Below, in pieces: positions 1-5,261 of a stretch of 10,654 nucleotides of DNA. Both the position numbers and the translations under genes were made by a program. Within the stretch, counting starts at the first letter, position 1, and every line of letters begins with the position of its first letter. Below the pieces are notes generated by a model that was not told the DNA's origin, did no database searches, and was given only the letters and a program-made list of their open reading frames with translations. This DNA comes from Nitrososphaerota archaeon (GTDB taxonomy: Archaea; Thermoproteota; Nitrososphaeria; Nitrososphaerales; Nitrososphaeraceae), in NCBI GenBank assembly GCA_005877345.1, contig VBPR01000208.1:1-10654 (forward strand). Reading direction: 5' to 3'.

Positions 1-80
1 AAATCACGCATAGAACAGATATTTCTAGTCGCCTTTGAAAAACACTCTCCTGCTTTTTCCTTGACTGCTAGTGTCGTCAT
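1..80 (-). CDS. Partial hypothetical protein (N-terminus only)
   Basis: The open frame starts at an ATG (78-80) and runs off the left edge, leaving 26 codons that begin MTTLAVKEKAGECFSKATRN. The fragment is hydrophilic, shows no signal peptide and is too short to assign to a family. The main reason to call it a gene is context: repeat A, a promoter-like repeat that also precedes two other genes here, lies immediately upstream with its TATA-like box about 84 bases before this ATG. An in-frame GTG GTG pair further upstream (after a TAG) is a possible alternative start. Function unknown. Confidence 0.5.
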   Translation of the reverse strand, partial: MTTLAVKEKAGECFSKATRNICSMRD

Positions 81-103
81 ATGCCACAAGCATTTACCAT
101 TTT

Positions 104-285
104 CCAAGAACAACCAAATCACCACCTAATGATTAGCTATTAATTAAAAAACCTGTCAACTATAAATGACTTAAATCCACGGAATATGTAATTTTAGTTT
201 CAATAAACCGTCAGACACAAGAACTCTGATCGTTAAAACCAATATTTCAAGAAATTTAATCAATTTCGTTTCGTATTCAATTAAT
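104..285 (-). repeat. Long promoter-like repeat, copy A
   Basis: This is the most diverged of three copies of a long intergenic repeat (the others are at 5520-5716 and 9683-9837). Read on the minus strand toward the gene at 1-80, it shares with the others a stretch around GGTTTATT, then GTGGAT.TAAGTCATTTATAG, which includes a TATA-like box at 160-168. Between the box and the gene, a block at 104-126 also matches copy B (5520-5542), so the homology continues into the probable 5' leader. The repeat has the same orientation relative to its downstream gene as the other two copies. Confidence 0.75.
160..168 (-). promoter_or_regulatory. TATA-like box of repeat A
   Basis: On the minus strand this reads CATTTATAG, identical to the matching sites in copies B and C. 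It lies about 84 bases upstream of the ATG at 80, which would leave a leader of roughly 55 bases. Other genes in this window instead have the box 25-31 bases from the start codon. Confidence 0.5.
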
Positions 286-294
286 CAATGTAAA

Positions 295-516
295 CTATAC
301 AATGATATCCTTGCATGCGACGCTTATCTCTCTGTGTGCATCCATTATCTCCTTTGTCTTAAACCACGTACCGCACTTGCATTCAAACCATTTACGAAGG
401 TCATCATGAGGTTCAAATTTACAACCCTTTACGCTATGACCACATTCAGGATTAGGACACCAATCCTGCTTGGCAAAAACGACATTTGTTATGACTAATA
501 ATATCACGACCGTCAT
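295..516 (-). pseudogene. Zinc-ribbon tail, frameshifted C-terminus of the broken gene
   Basis: This is a 73-codon open frame overlapping the end of the previous one by 65 bases. Its first ~15 residues are hydrophobic only because they are an out-of-frame reading of the upstream Cys-rich segment, so they should not be taken as a signal peptide. From KQDWCPNPECGH onward the sequence is convincing: paired cysteines, a further Cys in VKGCKFEPHDD, then FECKCGTWF and a His in MDAHRE, a pattern suited to zinc binding. The frame change falls around 475-485, where KCRFCQ and QDWCPNPEC would join after a one-base correction. Confidence 0.6.
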
Positions 517-811
517 GGGGACAGGTGCAGCCTTCTATTTGGAACATTCTCCTGGCCTGGTTTTGGTCCTCTATTGTAGAATTACCTGTCAGCGCCTGCA
601 TCTGTCTTTGTGTATCTCCTATGACTGGGACAACGTCGAAATGATGTGATAAGGTAACGTTCAGTTTATGAAGAGCCGCCAGAGAAGCTAGTTGAATAGA
701 AGGGTTGTTTGGATTTGAATCTATTATCTCGTAATGTCTTTTCTGTAGATCCATAATCTTGTTAACCCGTTGTTTGAACTCATTGATATATTCAAACTGG
801 TTTTCCCTCAA
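452..811 (-). CDS. Surviving helical/Cys-rich ORF within the broken gene
   Basis: This 119-codon open frame is the longest intact piece of the broken gene at 295-1015. It begins at a TTG (809-811) with no clear ribosome binding site, and the same frame continues upstream with family-like sequence to the TGA at 836-838. It is therefore probably an N-terminally truncated remnant rather than a true gene start. Residues 1-75 look helical, with repeated Leu/Ile/Lys/Asn positions; the end carries CTCPHDG and KCRFCQ, a likely half zinc ribbon. If translated, it would lack the HTH and the second cysteine block. Confidence 0.4.
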   Translation of the reverse strand: MRENQFEYINEFKQRVNKIMDLQKRHYEIIDSNPNNPSIQLASLAALHKLNVTLSHHFDVVPVIGDTQRQMQALTGNSTIEDQNQARRMFQIEGCTCPHDGRDIISHNKCRFCQAGLVS

Positions 812-1073
812 GTGTTGATACCACTTTGTTAACTCTCACTTGATCGCTTATTTTATGTGGTAAAGGGCCATCGTTGATATCGTCTTGCCCGTCTTTTTGA
901 AAACCTCATTAATAATAAACGAGTCATGTATTCGCTTAACAGTTAAACTGGCAAGTAAACTCTAGATTTCTGTGCGTTCTCCAGATGTAAACTTTGGCAG
1001 GCTCCTAACTTTACATTTTGTAATGGTAAAGTTAACTTAATTTTGCAATGATTGATAGACAATTGCCTTTCGT

Positions 1074-1145
1074 CTAAACTCTCATACGTTTTCTCTTCTT
1101 CAAAAATGGGTCCATATACGAATCCTCAACTATTTTGGGATTCAT
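1074..1145 (-). CDS. Small coupled ORF, second of pair (copy 1)
   Basis: A 23-residue basic peptide, MNPKIVEDSYMDPFLKKRKR plus three residues. Its ATG overlaps the stop of the upstream ORF (ATGA, 1142-1145), a classic arrangement for translational coupling. The segment VEDSYMDPFLKK is closely matched in copy 2 (IENSYMDPFLKKWKK, fused to the upstream part) and in copy 3 (VEDSYIGPYLKKWRKK, a separate ORF). Conservation in three places argues that it is, or was, translated. Function unknown; the Lys/Arg-rich end could contact nucleic acid, but that is a guess. Confidence 0.5.
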   Translation of the reverse strand: MNPKIVEDSYMDPFLKKRKRMRV

Positions 1146-1279
1146 TTCATCTCCCGCTTCATCTTCTTTCTTTGCTCCCTTGTCTGTTCTTCTCTAACTA
1201 GAGGCCCAACCCACTCTGCCATTATCTTGTCAATACCAAATACAAAGCCTTGGCCCGCTTTTTCATAATGTTCTAGCAA
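1142..1279 (-). CDS. Small coupled ORF, first of pair (copy 1)
   Basis: A 45-residue charged helical peptide, starting at TTG (1277-1279) at the position where copy 3 has ATG. Its second half, PLVREEQTREQRKKMKREMK, is well matched in copy 3 (ALVREELTKEERKKMRREMK). The first half differs because of a small indel near GCGGGCC, so the middle reads GQGFVFGIDKI where copy 3 reads KALDIDIDEI. A TATA-like box at 1302-1309 lies about 26 bases before the start, which fits a leaderless transcript beginning at this codon. It stands directly upstream of the broken HTH gene, in the same order as copy 3 and 8742-9293. No known family recognised. Confidence 0.5.
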   Translation of the reverse strand: MLEHYEKAGQGFVFGIDKIMAEWVGPLVREEQTREQRKKMKREMK

Positions 1280-1291
1280 TTACAATAATTG
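1277..1291. promoter_or_regulatory. Operator-like inverted repeat before small ORF copy 1
   Basis: CAATTA - CAA - TAATTG, a perfect 6-base inverted repeat with a 3-base spacer, lies between the TATA-like box and the start codon of the small ORF pair. Copy 3 has a different perfect inverted repeat with the same 3-base spacer in the same place (9561-9577). Binding by a regulator is an inference. Confidence 0.35.
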
Positions 1292-1301
1292 CAAAGATTA
1301 G

Positions 1302-1309
1302 AAAATAAA
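1302..1309 (-). promoter_or_regulatory. TATA-like box of small ORF pair copy 1
   Basis: On the minus strand this reads TTTATTTT within AGAAAGTTTATTTTCTAA. The same surrounding sequence precedes copies 2 (5210-5217) and 3 (9585-9592) at 25-31 bases from their starts. Conservation of context and spacing supports a promoter. Confidence 0.6.
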
Positions 1310-1379
1310 CTTTCTATTAGAATTTCTTACACAACATAGAAAAGCAGAAATGACAGGGTTTGCAAAACTAGGTTAGTTA

Positions 1380-1619
1380 ATGCTGCCGGAATATCGCGAA
1401 CTTCTTGAAAAAGTGTATGAAATGACAAAGGGTAACGAAGTGAAGTATGTAGGCGAAAAAGACATTGGAAAGGAACTAGGTCAAGAAGCAGAAGAGACTA
1501 AAAAAATTGTAAGCGGGTTGCTTGGTGAAGGCCTTCTTAACCGCAGGTCTATCGGCAATGTTGAATTAACTCATGTGGGAATCAAGGAGATACAGAAAGG
1601 AGAAACACTAGGTAAATAG
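1380..1619 (+). CDS. Small winged-helix DNA-binding protein
   Basis: A 79-residue soluble protein with the shape of an archaeal winged helix: an N-terminal helix (residues 3-17), then a likely helix-turn-helix (about 25-52, EKDIGKELGQEAEETKKIVS followed by a Leu-Gly-rich turn). A short wing follows (NRRSIGNVELT, 54-64) and a final helix (HVGIKEIQ). The VELTHVGIKEI ending is typical of MarR/ArsR-like small archaeal regulators, but no specific family is assigned. There is no metal-binding cysteine cluster or effector domain. It is transcribed divergently from the small ORF pair at 1074-1279, so it could regulate that promoter; this is inference from position. It converges on the mini-ORF at 1622-1702 with only two bases between the stops. 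Confidence 0.75.
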   Translation: MLPEYRELLEKVYEMTKGNEVKYVGEKDIGKELGQEAEETKKIVSGLLGEGLLNRRSIGNVELTHVGIKEIQKGETLGK

Positions 1620-1621
1620 GA

Positions 1622-1702
1622 TTATTTTATTCTAAAAATCGTGATAATAATATTTATGATAACAGAGCTTGCTATCAAGGTCAGGATGATTTTATCTTTC
1701 AT
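1622..1702 (-). CDS. Hydrophobic mini-ORF, coupled to DUF488 remnant
   Basis: A 26-residue peptide, MKDKIILTLIASSVIINIII plus six residues: a charged start followed by one hydrophobic segment. It is either a tiny membrane peptide or the leftover signal peptide of a lost exported protein. A relative occurs at 5778-5861 (MNDKIFLALIASSVIMNVLI...). Many of the differences between the two fall at third codon positions in this frame, which favours coding on the minus strand over coding on the plus strand or a purely DNA-level repeat. Its ATG overlaps the TGA of the DUF488 remnant (ATGA at 1699-1702), suggesting coupling. The two copies end in unrelated tails, which also fits truncation. Confidence 0.4.
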   Translation of the reverse strand: MKDKIILTLIASSVIINIIITIFRIK

Positions 1703-2055
1703 CGTGCATCTTCAATTAATGATTTTATAATATAGCGGTGACAGTGCTGTCCTTTGCCACAGTGACAGAGAAGCGTAATGGTCTCTCCGGAAGATGATCT
1801 TTGACCTAATTCTGCAATTGCTTCCCTTGCAGGTTGCTCTTTCATCTGCGCAATTTATCTTTCTTCATATATTTTCCAGTCCTCCTCAGTTTTTTTACTA
1901 TATTTCCATTTCATCAGTGTGTTCCAATCTGGAATCAATTCTTTTTTCCAATCGTCATGATCGAGCCAACTAGGAGGATCCCCAACAGTAATTAAAATTC
2001 TAGTGCCGTCTGAATCTTCCTTATGATCATAAATAGACTTGGTTTAATCTACCAT
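1699..2055 (-). pseudogene. DUF488-family protein with two in-frame stops
   Basis: A 118-codon frame from ATG (2053-2055) to TGA, the normal length of a DUF488 protein, but with TAA at codon 4 (2044-2046) and TAA at codon 67 (1855-1857). The sequence otherwise fits the family: TKSIYDHKEDSDGTRILIT near the N-terminus, a Trp-rich middle (WLDHDDWKKELIPDWNTLMKW), and TLLCHCGKGQHCHR near the end, the Cys/His signature of DUF488. The two stops most simply replace a Lys/Gln/Glu codon and a Tyr codon (YEER-stop-IAQM). DUF488 proteins are small cytosolic proteins of unknown biochemical role. The ATG sits one base after the stop of the membrane-tail fragment and the TGA overlaps the next mini-ORF, so this was probably an operon. 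Dead gene is the likeliest reading. Confidence 0.75.
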
Positions 2056-2056
2056 T

Positions 2057-2290
2057 TCATTTGAAATATAACAACAGTGTCCCAATGCCGACTGTGGCTA
2101 AGAAGCCACTAAAACCTACACGCAATTCAAAGAATGGATTATTTCATTTCAATTCCATTGGCGCAACCGGGGTCTTTTCTTGCTCTGTTTGTTTTGTTGC
2201 CTCGTATAACTTGATTGCTTGACTAACAGCCGTTTCTAAATTATTCGCATACACATGAACACTTAGCCGAATCCCCTTTGCATGTAATAA
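2057..2290 (-). pseudogene. Small membrane-tail protein fragment with in-frame TGA
   Basis: One minus-strand frame is open from 2290 to a TGA at 2144-2146 (reading ...RLSVHVYANNLETAVSQAIK... to MELK) and then continues to a second TGA at 2057-2059. The second part reads NNPFFELRVGFSGFLATVG followed by IGTLLLYFK, a single probable membrane helix. No start codon suits the second part, so a gene broken by one nonsense change is the simplest explanation. Upstream, the frame runs into a TAG (2291-2293) inside the tandem repeat at 2281-2376, which may have replaced its N-terminus. The stop lies one base before the DUF488 ATG. Family unknown. Confidence 0.35.
2094..2109. other. Short perfect hairpin
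   Basis: GTGGCT - AAGA - AGCCAC, a 6-base stem with a 4-base loop. It lies inside the membrane-tail frame and has no T-run on either side, so it is not a convincing terminator. Confidence 0.3.
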
Positions 2291-2376
2291 CTATCCTATT
2301 ACGAATCTTACTTACGAATCTTACTGATCATGTAATAACTATCCTATTGCGAATCTTACTGATCATGTAATAACTA
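2281..2376. repeat. Tandem repeat upstream of the response regulator
   Basis: Two full units and one partial unit of a direct repeat beginning CATGTAATAACTATCCTATT: 2281-2328 (48 bases, with an internal doubling of ACGAATCTTACT), 2329-2363 (35 bases) and 2364-2376 (13 bases). The last unit ends 70 bases before the receiver gene. It could be an array of regulator binding sites or simple replication slippage. Confidence 0.75.
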
Positions 2377-2446
2377 ATGTTTAAATCTGACTCTGATTAA
2401 GAGAGAAGATTCATGTTAAGAATGATATGGGAAGCTTAACCTTTCA

Positions 2447-2860
2447 ATGTCTGTTAATAATAGAATTGTTAGTATCGTAGACGACGACCCAGGTATCACT
2501 ATGTTTTTTCATGAAGCTTTACGAACTATTGCTGGAATTACAGCATTTACTTTTACAGATCCTATCTTGGCACTTGAGCATTTTCAAGTTAATGGTTATG
2601 CTTATGTGCTAGTAATATCTGATTTCAAAATGCCTGGCTTGAATGGCATGGAATTCTTAAAAAAGATAAAGGATTCGAATCGCTTCGTAAGGACGATACT
2701 AACGACTGCGTTTACAATAGAGGATAATCTATTTCGAGAATATACTAAAAAGAAAATTATAAATGGATTCCTTCAGAAGCCAATAGGTTTACATGATCTT
2801 ATTATAGAAGTGAACACCCAGTTGGATTCTTACGAAGTCCAAAAAAAATATCCATCCTAA
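2447..2860 (+). CDS. Stand-alone CheY-like response regulator (receiver domain)
   Basis: A 137-residue protein made only of a receiver domain, the phosphorylation switch of two-component systems. The expected residues are present: acidic pocket D12-D13-D14 (IVDDDPG), phosphoacceptor D59 in ISDFKMPGLNG, switch Thr87 in ILTTAF, aromatic F108 and Lys111 in GFLQKPIG. No DNA-binding, enzymatic or other output domain follows, so it probably acts by protein contact or as a phosphate relay; partner unknown. No histidine kinase gene is visible in this window, which is common for archaeal orphan receivers. The ATG lies right after AACCTTTCA with no clear Shine-Dalgarno sequence. The tandem repeat at 2281-2376 lies upstream. 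The product is cytosolic. Confidence 0.9.
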   Translation: MSVNNRIVSIVDDDPGITMFFHEALRTIAGITAFTFTDPILALEHFQVNGYAYVLVISDFKMPGLNGMEFLKKIKDSNRFVRTILTTAFTIEDNLFREYTKKKIINGFLQKPIGLHDLIIEVNTQLDSYEVQKKYPS

Positions 2861-3063
2861 TGTTTTGAATTTGATTTGAAGGCAAGAAAGAAGAAAGAAA
2901 TGTTTGGTGATATTAATGATCCAGATTAGAAAAGGGAACTAGCAAGTGGTCAAACTCAATTAATATCATATTCTGAATCCTAAAGATTGTTTAATTTTAT
3001 TTAAATGTAAAATATTGCAGAACCCATATTCTGAATAATATTTAGAACTTATCTATCCTATTT

Positions 3064-3070
3064 CATATAA
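3064..3070 (+). promoter_or_regulatory. TATA-like box before the 84-residue exported protein
   Basis: CATATAA is centred about 28 bases before the ATG at 3095, the spacing expected if transcription starts at or just before the start codon. This supports the chosen start. Confidence 0.5.
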
Positions 3071-3094
3071 ATCAAAACCCTCTGTAAGAAGCAA

Positions 3095-3349
3095 ATGAAC
3101 TTAGATTCAAAAACCCTACTTGTCCCATCAATAGTTCTTATTATTGGGGCAGTAATTGGTGCTTCTGCTGCAAGTGTATTCGCAGATGATCCATTCAAAA
3201 GTAAAGTGTTACTTGATCTAAAAGAAAATAACAAGAGTGATTGTAACGGCAGCGTAGACGGAGGTATGAACGGTTCTTGTCAAATTGAGACATCACACGA
3301 CATCGATATATTAAAAGTCTATAGCAATGATACACGCCCTGAACCATGA
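3095..3349 (+). CDS. Small exported protein
   Basis: An 84-residue protein with a clear signal peptide: a short polar start, a hydrophobic core at residues 8-27 (LLVPSIVLIIGAVIGASAAS) and a probable cleavage site after A30 (VFA followed by DDPF). The mature part is about 54 residues, hydrophilic, with two cysteines (C50 and C62) in a Gly/Asn/Ser-rich stretch that could form one disulphide. No enzymatic motif is visible and I do not recognise the family. It appears monocistronic: nothing is on the same strand within 200 bases upstream, and a gene-poor stretch follows. Confidence 0.7.
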   Translation: MNLDSKTLLVPSIVLIIGAVIGASAASVFADDPFKSKVLLDLKENNKSDCNGSVDGGMNGSCQIETSHDIDILKVYSNDTRPEP

Positions 3350-3389
3350 AAAAATAATTAATTTTGTTGTAACATTATCATCTCTGTCC

Positions 3390-3425
3390 TCAACTGCATC
3401 TTCAACTGCATCTTCAACTATATCT
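3390..3425. repeat. 12-base tandem repeat, three units
   Basis: Three consecutive units TCAACTGCATCT, TCAACTGCATCT and TCAACTATATCT. Being a multiple of three, they give a repeated acidic reading on the minus strand (VEDAVEDAVED), but that frame has no start codon after its upstream TAA, so I do not call a gene. Confidence 0.8.
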
Positions 3426-3700
3426 TCGTTCAGTTTGTTGGGGGAGCATTAGACAAAATAAAAAGAAAATAGAGGTTATAAATCGAAAATTTTTAATAAA
3501 TATTATAATTTTTAGATTTAATCATCCGTATTTTGGTTATTTTCATTCATTTCTATTAACCTGAATTAGGTCATTTAGTGAAATACGCTAGAATAGTCCT
3601 CTGAATCAGGCTTTCTATAATAATAGTGATTAATGCTATGTCGACCTCTACAGGTCAGCAACTAAACTTTTGACCAGGGTTAGCTCTGCAGCGGTATACG

Positions 3701-3737
3701 TGGACACGCTCCTATGTAAGCAGTTTGTTCGAATAAA
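3701..3737 (+). repeat. Direct repeat, copy 1 (GGACACGCTC motif)
   Basis: Begins TGGACACGCTCCTATGTAAG and matches 4158-4194 with two differences in the first 29 bases. The pair flanks the small membrane-protein gene at 3847-4071. This copy continues into AATAAACTTTCT, the sequence that surrounds the promoters of the small ORF modules; a looser version (GGCACGCTGCTAT) occurs near 9611. Confidence 0.7.
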
Positions 3738-3846
3738 CTTTCTATATACCAAAACTGAGCAACTTGTAACATAAAATAACCTGACGACCAGAGTTGTAGC
3801 AAGTTAAGAAAAGATTTGATTACCATAAGCCTAGTTTGTGGCGAGG

Positions 3847-4071
3847 TTAAGACTTAGGACTAGGACATATCTGCTTTCCATTTACTGAATAACAATTTGG
3901 TGGCAAAAAGTTATCACTAGTGTCAATCGCGTTATCTGAGTCAGAAATAAAAAAGAACCAGATGCCAAAAGTTATACCTGCAGCTGCCACTATTATTATT
4001 GCTAGAATTAATTTTCTGTTATGGAATCTAAATGACCTATTTGATTTGTCAACATCCTCTCGAAAAGTCAC
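3847..4071 (-). CDS. Small single-pass membrane protein
   Basis: A 74-residue protein beginning at GTG (4069-4071). A basic N-terminal tail (residues 1-20, ending FRFHNRK) precedes one hydrophobic helix (about 21-42, ILAIIIVAAAGITFGIWFFF). By the positive-inside rule the remaining ~30 residues lie outside the cell. That outer part is acidic near the membrane (SDSDNAIDTSDN) and ends with two cysteines, NCYSVNGKQICPSP, likely a disulphide loop. No family recognised. An opposite-strand frame over the same bases is a shadow. The gene sits alone between the two copies of a direct repeat. Confidence 0.6.
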   Translation of the reverse strand: MTFREDVDKSNRSFRFHNRKLILAIIIVAAAGITFGIWFFFISDSDNAIDTSDNFLPPNCYSVNGKQICPSPKS

Positions 4072-4157
4072 TCTAAAGACTACAGCTAAAAATAACTATT
4101 AACGGTTATAGAACACCATTCCATTTTTGTCAGGTGATTTTTCTGCACTTGCGAAGT

Positions 4158-4194
4158 TGGACACGCTCGTATGTAAGCAGTTCGTTGAAATAAC
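4158..4194 (+). repeat. Direct repeat, copy 2 (GGACACGCTC motif)
   Basis: Begins TGGACACGCTCGTATGTAAG and matches 3701-3737, 457 bases away in the same orientation. It lies in an intergenic stretch of about 250 bases (4072-4327) in which I see no gene. Confidence 0.7.
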
Positions 4195-4327
4195 ATTTCA
4201 TTACAGTAATTTGTAAAATGTATAAAATGAATTTATTACTCGCGTATCAATCTGTTTATTAACTAAAGAAAAAAAGGAGTGGGTAGTTAGTTCAGCATTT
4301 CAGTTATTTTGTATGCTACCCTTTATC

Positions 4328-4642
4328 CTATGGGGGGGAGAAATTTGCGAATCCGCCGTTATTATCGCGTCCACCAGCGACATTCTGGCAATTAAGTGTC
4401 TGTGTGCCTGGGTTGATAGTATTGTCGCTGCTATGGTCCTTATTTTCATTCTCTATCTTACAGTCATTCTTCTGTTCTACATACTGGTGTCTGTCGTCGT
4501 TACAGTTGTTGTTGTTATTTTTTTCACAATCGTCTGTATTAGCGAATGCTGTTTGTGCCTGTGACATCGCTGTTCCTGTTAGTGCTGTCAATGTTCCTGC
4601 AGACAGAACTGCAAGCATTAACACGTATTTTATGTTCGTCAT
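4328..4642 (-). CDS. Exported Asn-rich Cys-containing protein
   Basis: A 104-residue protein counted from the ATG at 4640-4642 (MTNIKYVLMLAVLSAGTLTA). A TTG at 4669 would add nine residues but spoils a normal signal peptide, so I prefer the ATG. The signal peptide spans roughly residues 1-34, with cleavage after QTAFA. The mature part is short, strongly hydrophilic and rich in Asn and Asp, with a run of five Asn and four cysteines (DDCEK, NNCND, KNDCKIEN, LNCQN) that probably pair outside the cell. It resembles small Asn-rich exported proteins I associate with Nitrososphaera-type archaea (recall, not a search). Two plus-strand frames over this region are shadows. Function unknown. Confidence 0.65.
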   Translation of the reverse strand: MTNIKYVLMLAVLSAGTLTALTGTAMSQAQTAFANTDDCEKNNNNNCNDDRHQYVEQKNDCKIENENKDHSSDNTINPGTQTLNCQNVAGGRDNNGGFANFSPP

Positions 4643-4834
4643 TTGTTGTAGCAAAATGATACTAAACAAAGTATATGTAGATTGAGTAAGAACAAGTGGA
4701 AAAAAAGAAGGGAACGTTCTCTACTACGTTAAATCTGAATTTATGAATAGGACATTATTCAGGTCCACATCTCAGTAAAATCATACAAAATTATAATATA
4801 ATTAAGGTGAGTGCTAATACAAGATTCGCAACTC

Positions 4835-4890
4835 AAATTGGCGGGCTCAGGCTTTTCAACATTTGTGTGCACGGGCTCGCCAATTTTTTT
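4835..4890 (+). terminator. Long hairpin with T-run (terminator or structured RNA)
   Basis: Left arm AAATTGGCGGGCTC (4835-4848) pairs with right arm GGGCTCGCCAATTT (4873-4886), allowing G-U pairs, around a loop of about 24 bases. Seven T bases follow (4884-4890). The T-run follows the hairpin only on the plus strand, yet neighbouring genes are on the minus strand, so it does not simply terminate either of them. It may be the end of an unannotated plus-strand RNA or a DNA-level inverted repeat. Confidence 0.5.
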
Positions 4891-4941
4891 AATAATCCAG
4901 TGAATGTTATACTATCTCGACAATAATTGTTATAGATAATT

Positions 4942-5175
4942 TTAAGATTGCAGTGATTGGTAAACGAATCCCTTCTCGTGGAAATCGCGCATACTTTTCT
5001 TCCATTTTTTCAAAAATGGGTCCATGTATGAATTCTCTATAACGTCTGACTTCATTTCAACTCCCACCTCATTTTCCCTTTTAACTTGTTTTAATTGCTC
5101 TTCTTGTATTAGGGGTCTTACACAATGCATGTAGATTTTACCAGGTCCAAACCCAACGCCTTGGCTGCCTTTCAT
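4942..5175 (-). CDS. Small ORF module copy 2, fused and frame-damaged
   Basis: A 77-residue open frame from ATG (5173-5175) that joins in one frame the two parts that are separate ORFs in copies 1 and 3: PLIQEEQLKQVKRENE (first ORF) and IENSYMDPFLKKWKKSM (second ORF). It adds a C-terminal extension, RDFHEKGFVYQSLQS. The start matching copy 3 is the ATG at 5186-5188, 25 bases from the TATA-like box, but that frame reaches a stop after 16 codons. Restoring one base near GAAAGG would give KAAKALGLDL, matching copy 3. The present ORF is therefore either a remodelled gene using the internal ATG or a decaying copy. No HTH/helical gene follows it, unlike copies 1 and 3. Confidence 0.5.
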   Translation of the reverse strand: MKGSQGVGFGPGKIYMHCVRPLIQEEQLKQVKRENEVGVEMKSDVIENSYMDPFLKKWKKSMRDFHEKGFVYQSLQS

Positions 5176-5209
5176 AATGTTCTAGCATTCTCACACTTGC
5201 AAAAATTAG

Positions 5210-5217
5210 AAAATAAA
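5210..5217 (-). promoter_or_regulatory. TATA-like box of small ORF module copy 2
   Basis: TTTATTTT on the minus strand, in the same AGAAAGTTTATTTTCTAA context as copy 1. It is placed about 25 bases before the ATG at 5188 and 38 bases before the ATG at 5175. Confidence 0.55.
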
Positions 5218-5261
5218 CTTTCTTTCTGTTAGATAATTTCTTTTAGCAGATATCTTTCAGT

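Larger units (their letters stand above)
295..1015 (-). pseudogene. Broken HTH / helical / zinc-ribbon gene
   Basis: One reading frame carries a coherent protein from about 1015 down to 452, interrupted by TAG (962-964), TAA (848-850) and TGA (836-838). It then continues in another frame to 295. Recovered parts in order: an HTH-like segment (IINEVFKKTGKTIS, then TMALYHIK), a link ELTKWYQHLREN, a helical region, and a Cys-rich tail with CTCPHDG and KCRFCQ. After a one-base frame change come WCPNPECGH and ECKCGTWF. The order HTH, Lys-Trp link, helices is the same as in the intact gene at 8742-9293, so I treat this as a diverged family member. All three stops can be explained by C-to-T changes from CAG, CAA and CGA. 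The ancestral start is not visible; codon 1013-1015 is TGT where an ATG might have been. The small ORF pair at 1074-1279 lies upstream, as copy 3 does for 8742-9293. Confidence 0.65.
3350..3846. other. Gene-poor stretch of about 500 bases
   Basis: I find no convincing gene on either strand. It contains a 12-base tandem repeat (3390-3425), a small inverted repeat GACCT-CTAC-AGGTC near 3642-3655, and the first copy of a direct repeat at 3701-3737. Its AT content is high and the longer open frames lack start codons. Confidence 0.6.

Noticed and set aside
2861..2936. Continuation of the response-regulator frame beyond its TAA (ending FGDINDPD)
   Set aside because: The receiver domain is already complete at the TAA and the extension has no recognisable domain, so read-through is not supported.
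3361..3480. Minus-strand acidic repeat reading VEDAVEDAVED as a possible gene
   Set aside because: The frame has a TAA just upstream and no ATG, GTG or TTG between it and the repeat; the repeat alone explains the open frame.
3920..4102. Plus-strand open frame of 60 codons
   Set aside because: It is opposite the small membrane protein at 3847-4071, which has a better ordered topology (basic tail, helix, Cys pair).
4313..4685. Two plus-strand open frames of 83 and 93 codons rich in Val, Leu and Ser
   Set aside because: They are readings opposite the exported Asn-rich protein gene (4328-4642), whose signal peptide and cysteine pattern are much more convincing; the hydrophobic residues arise from its Asn and Asp codons read on the other strand.
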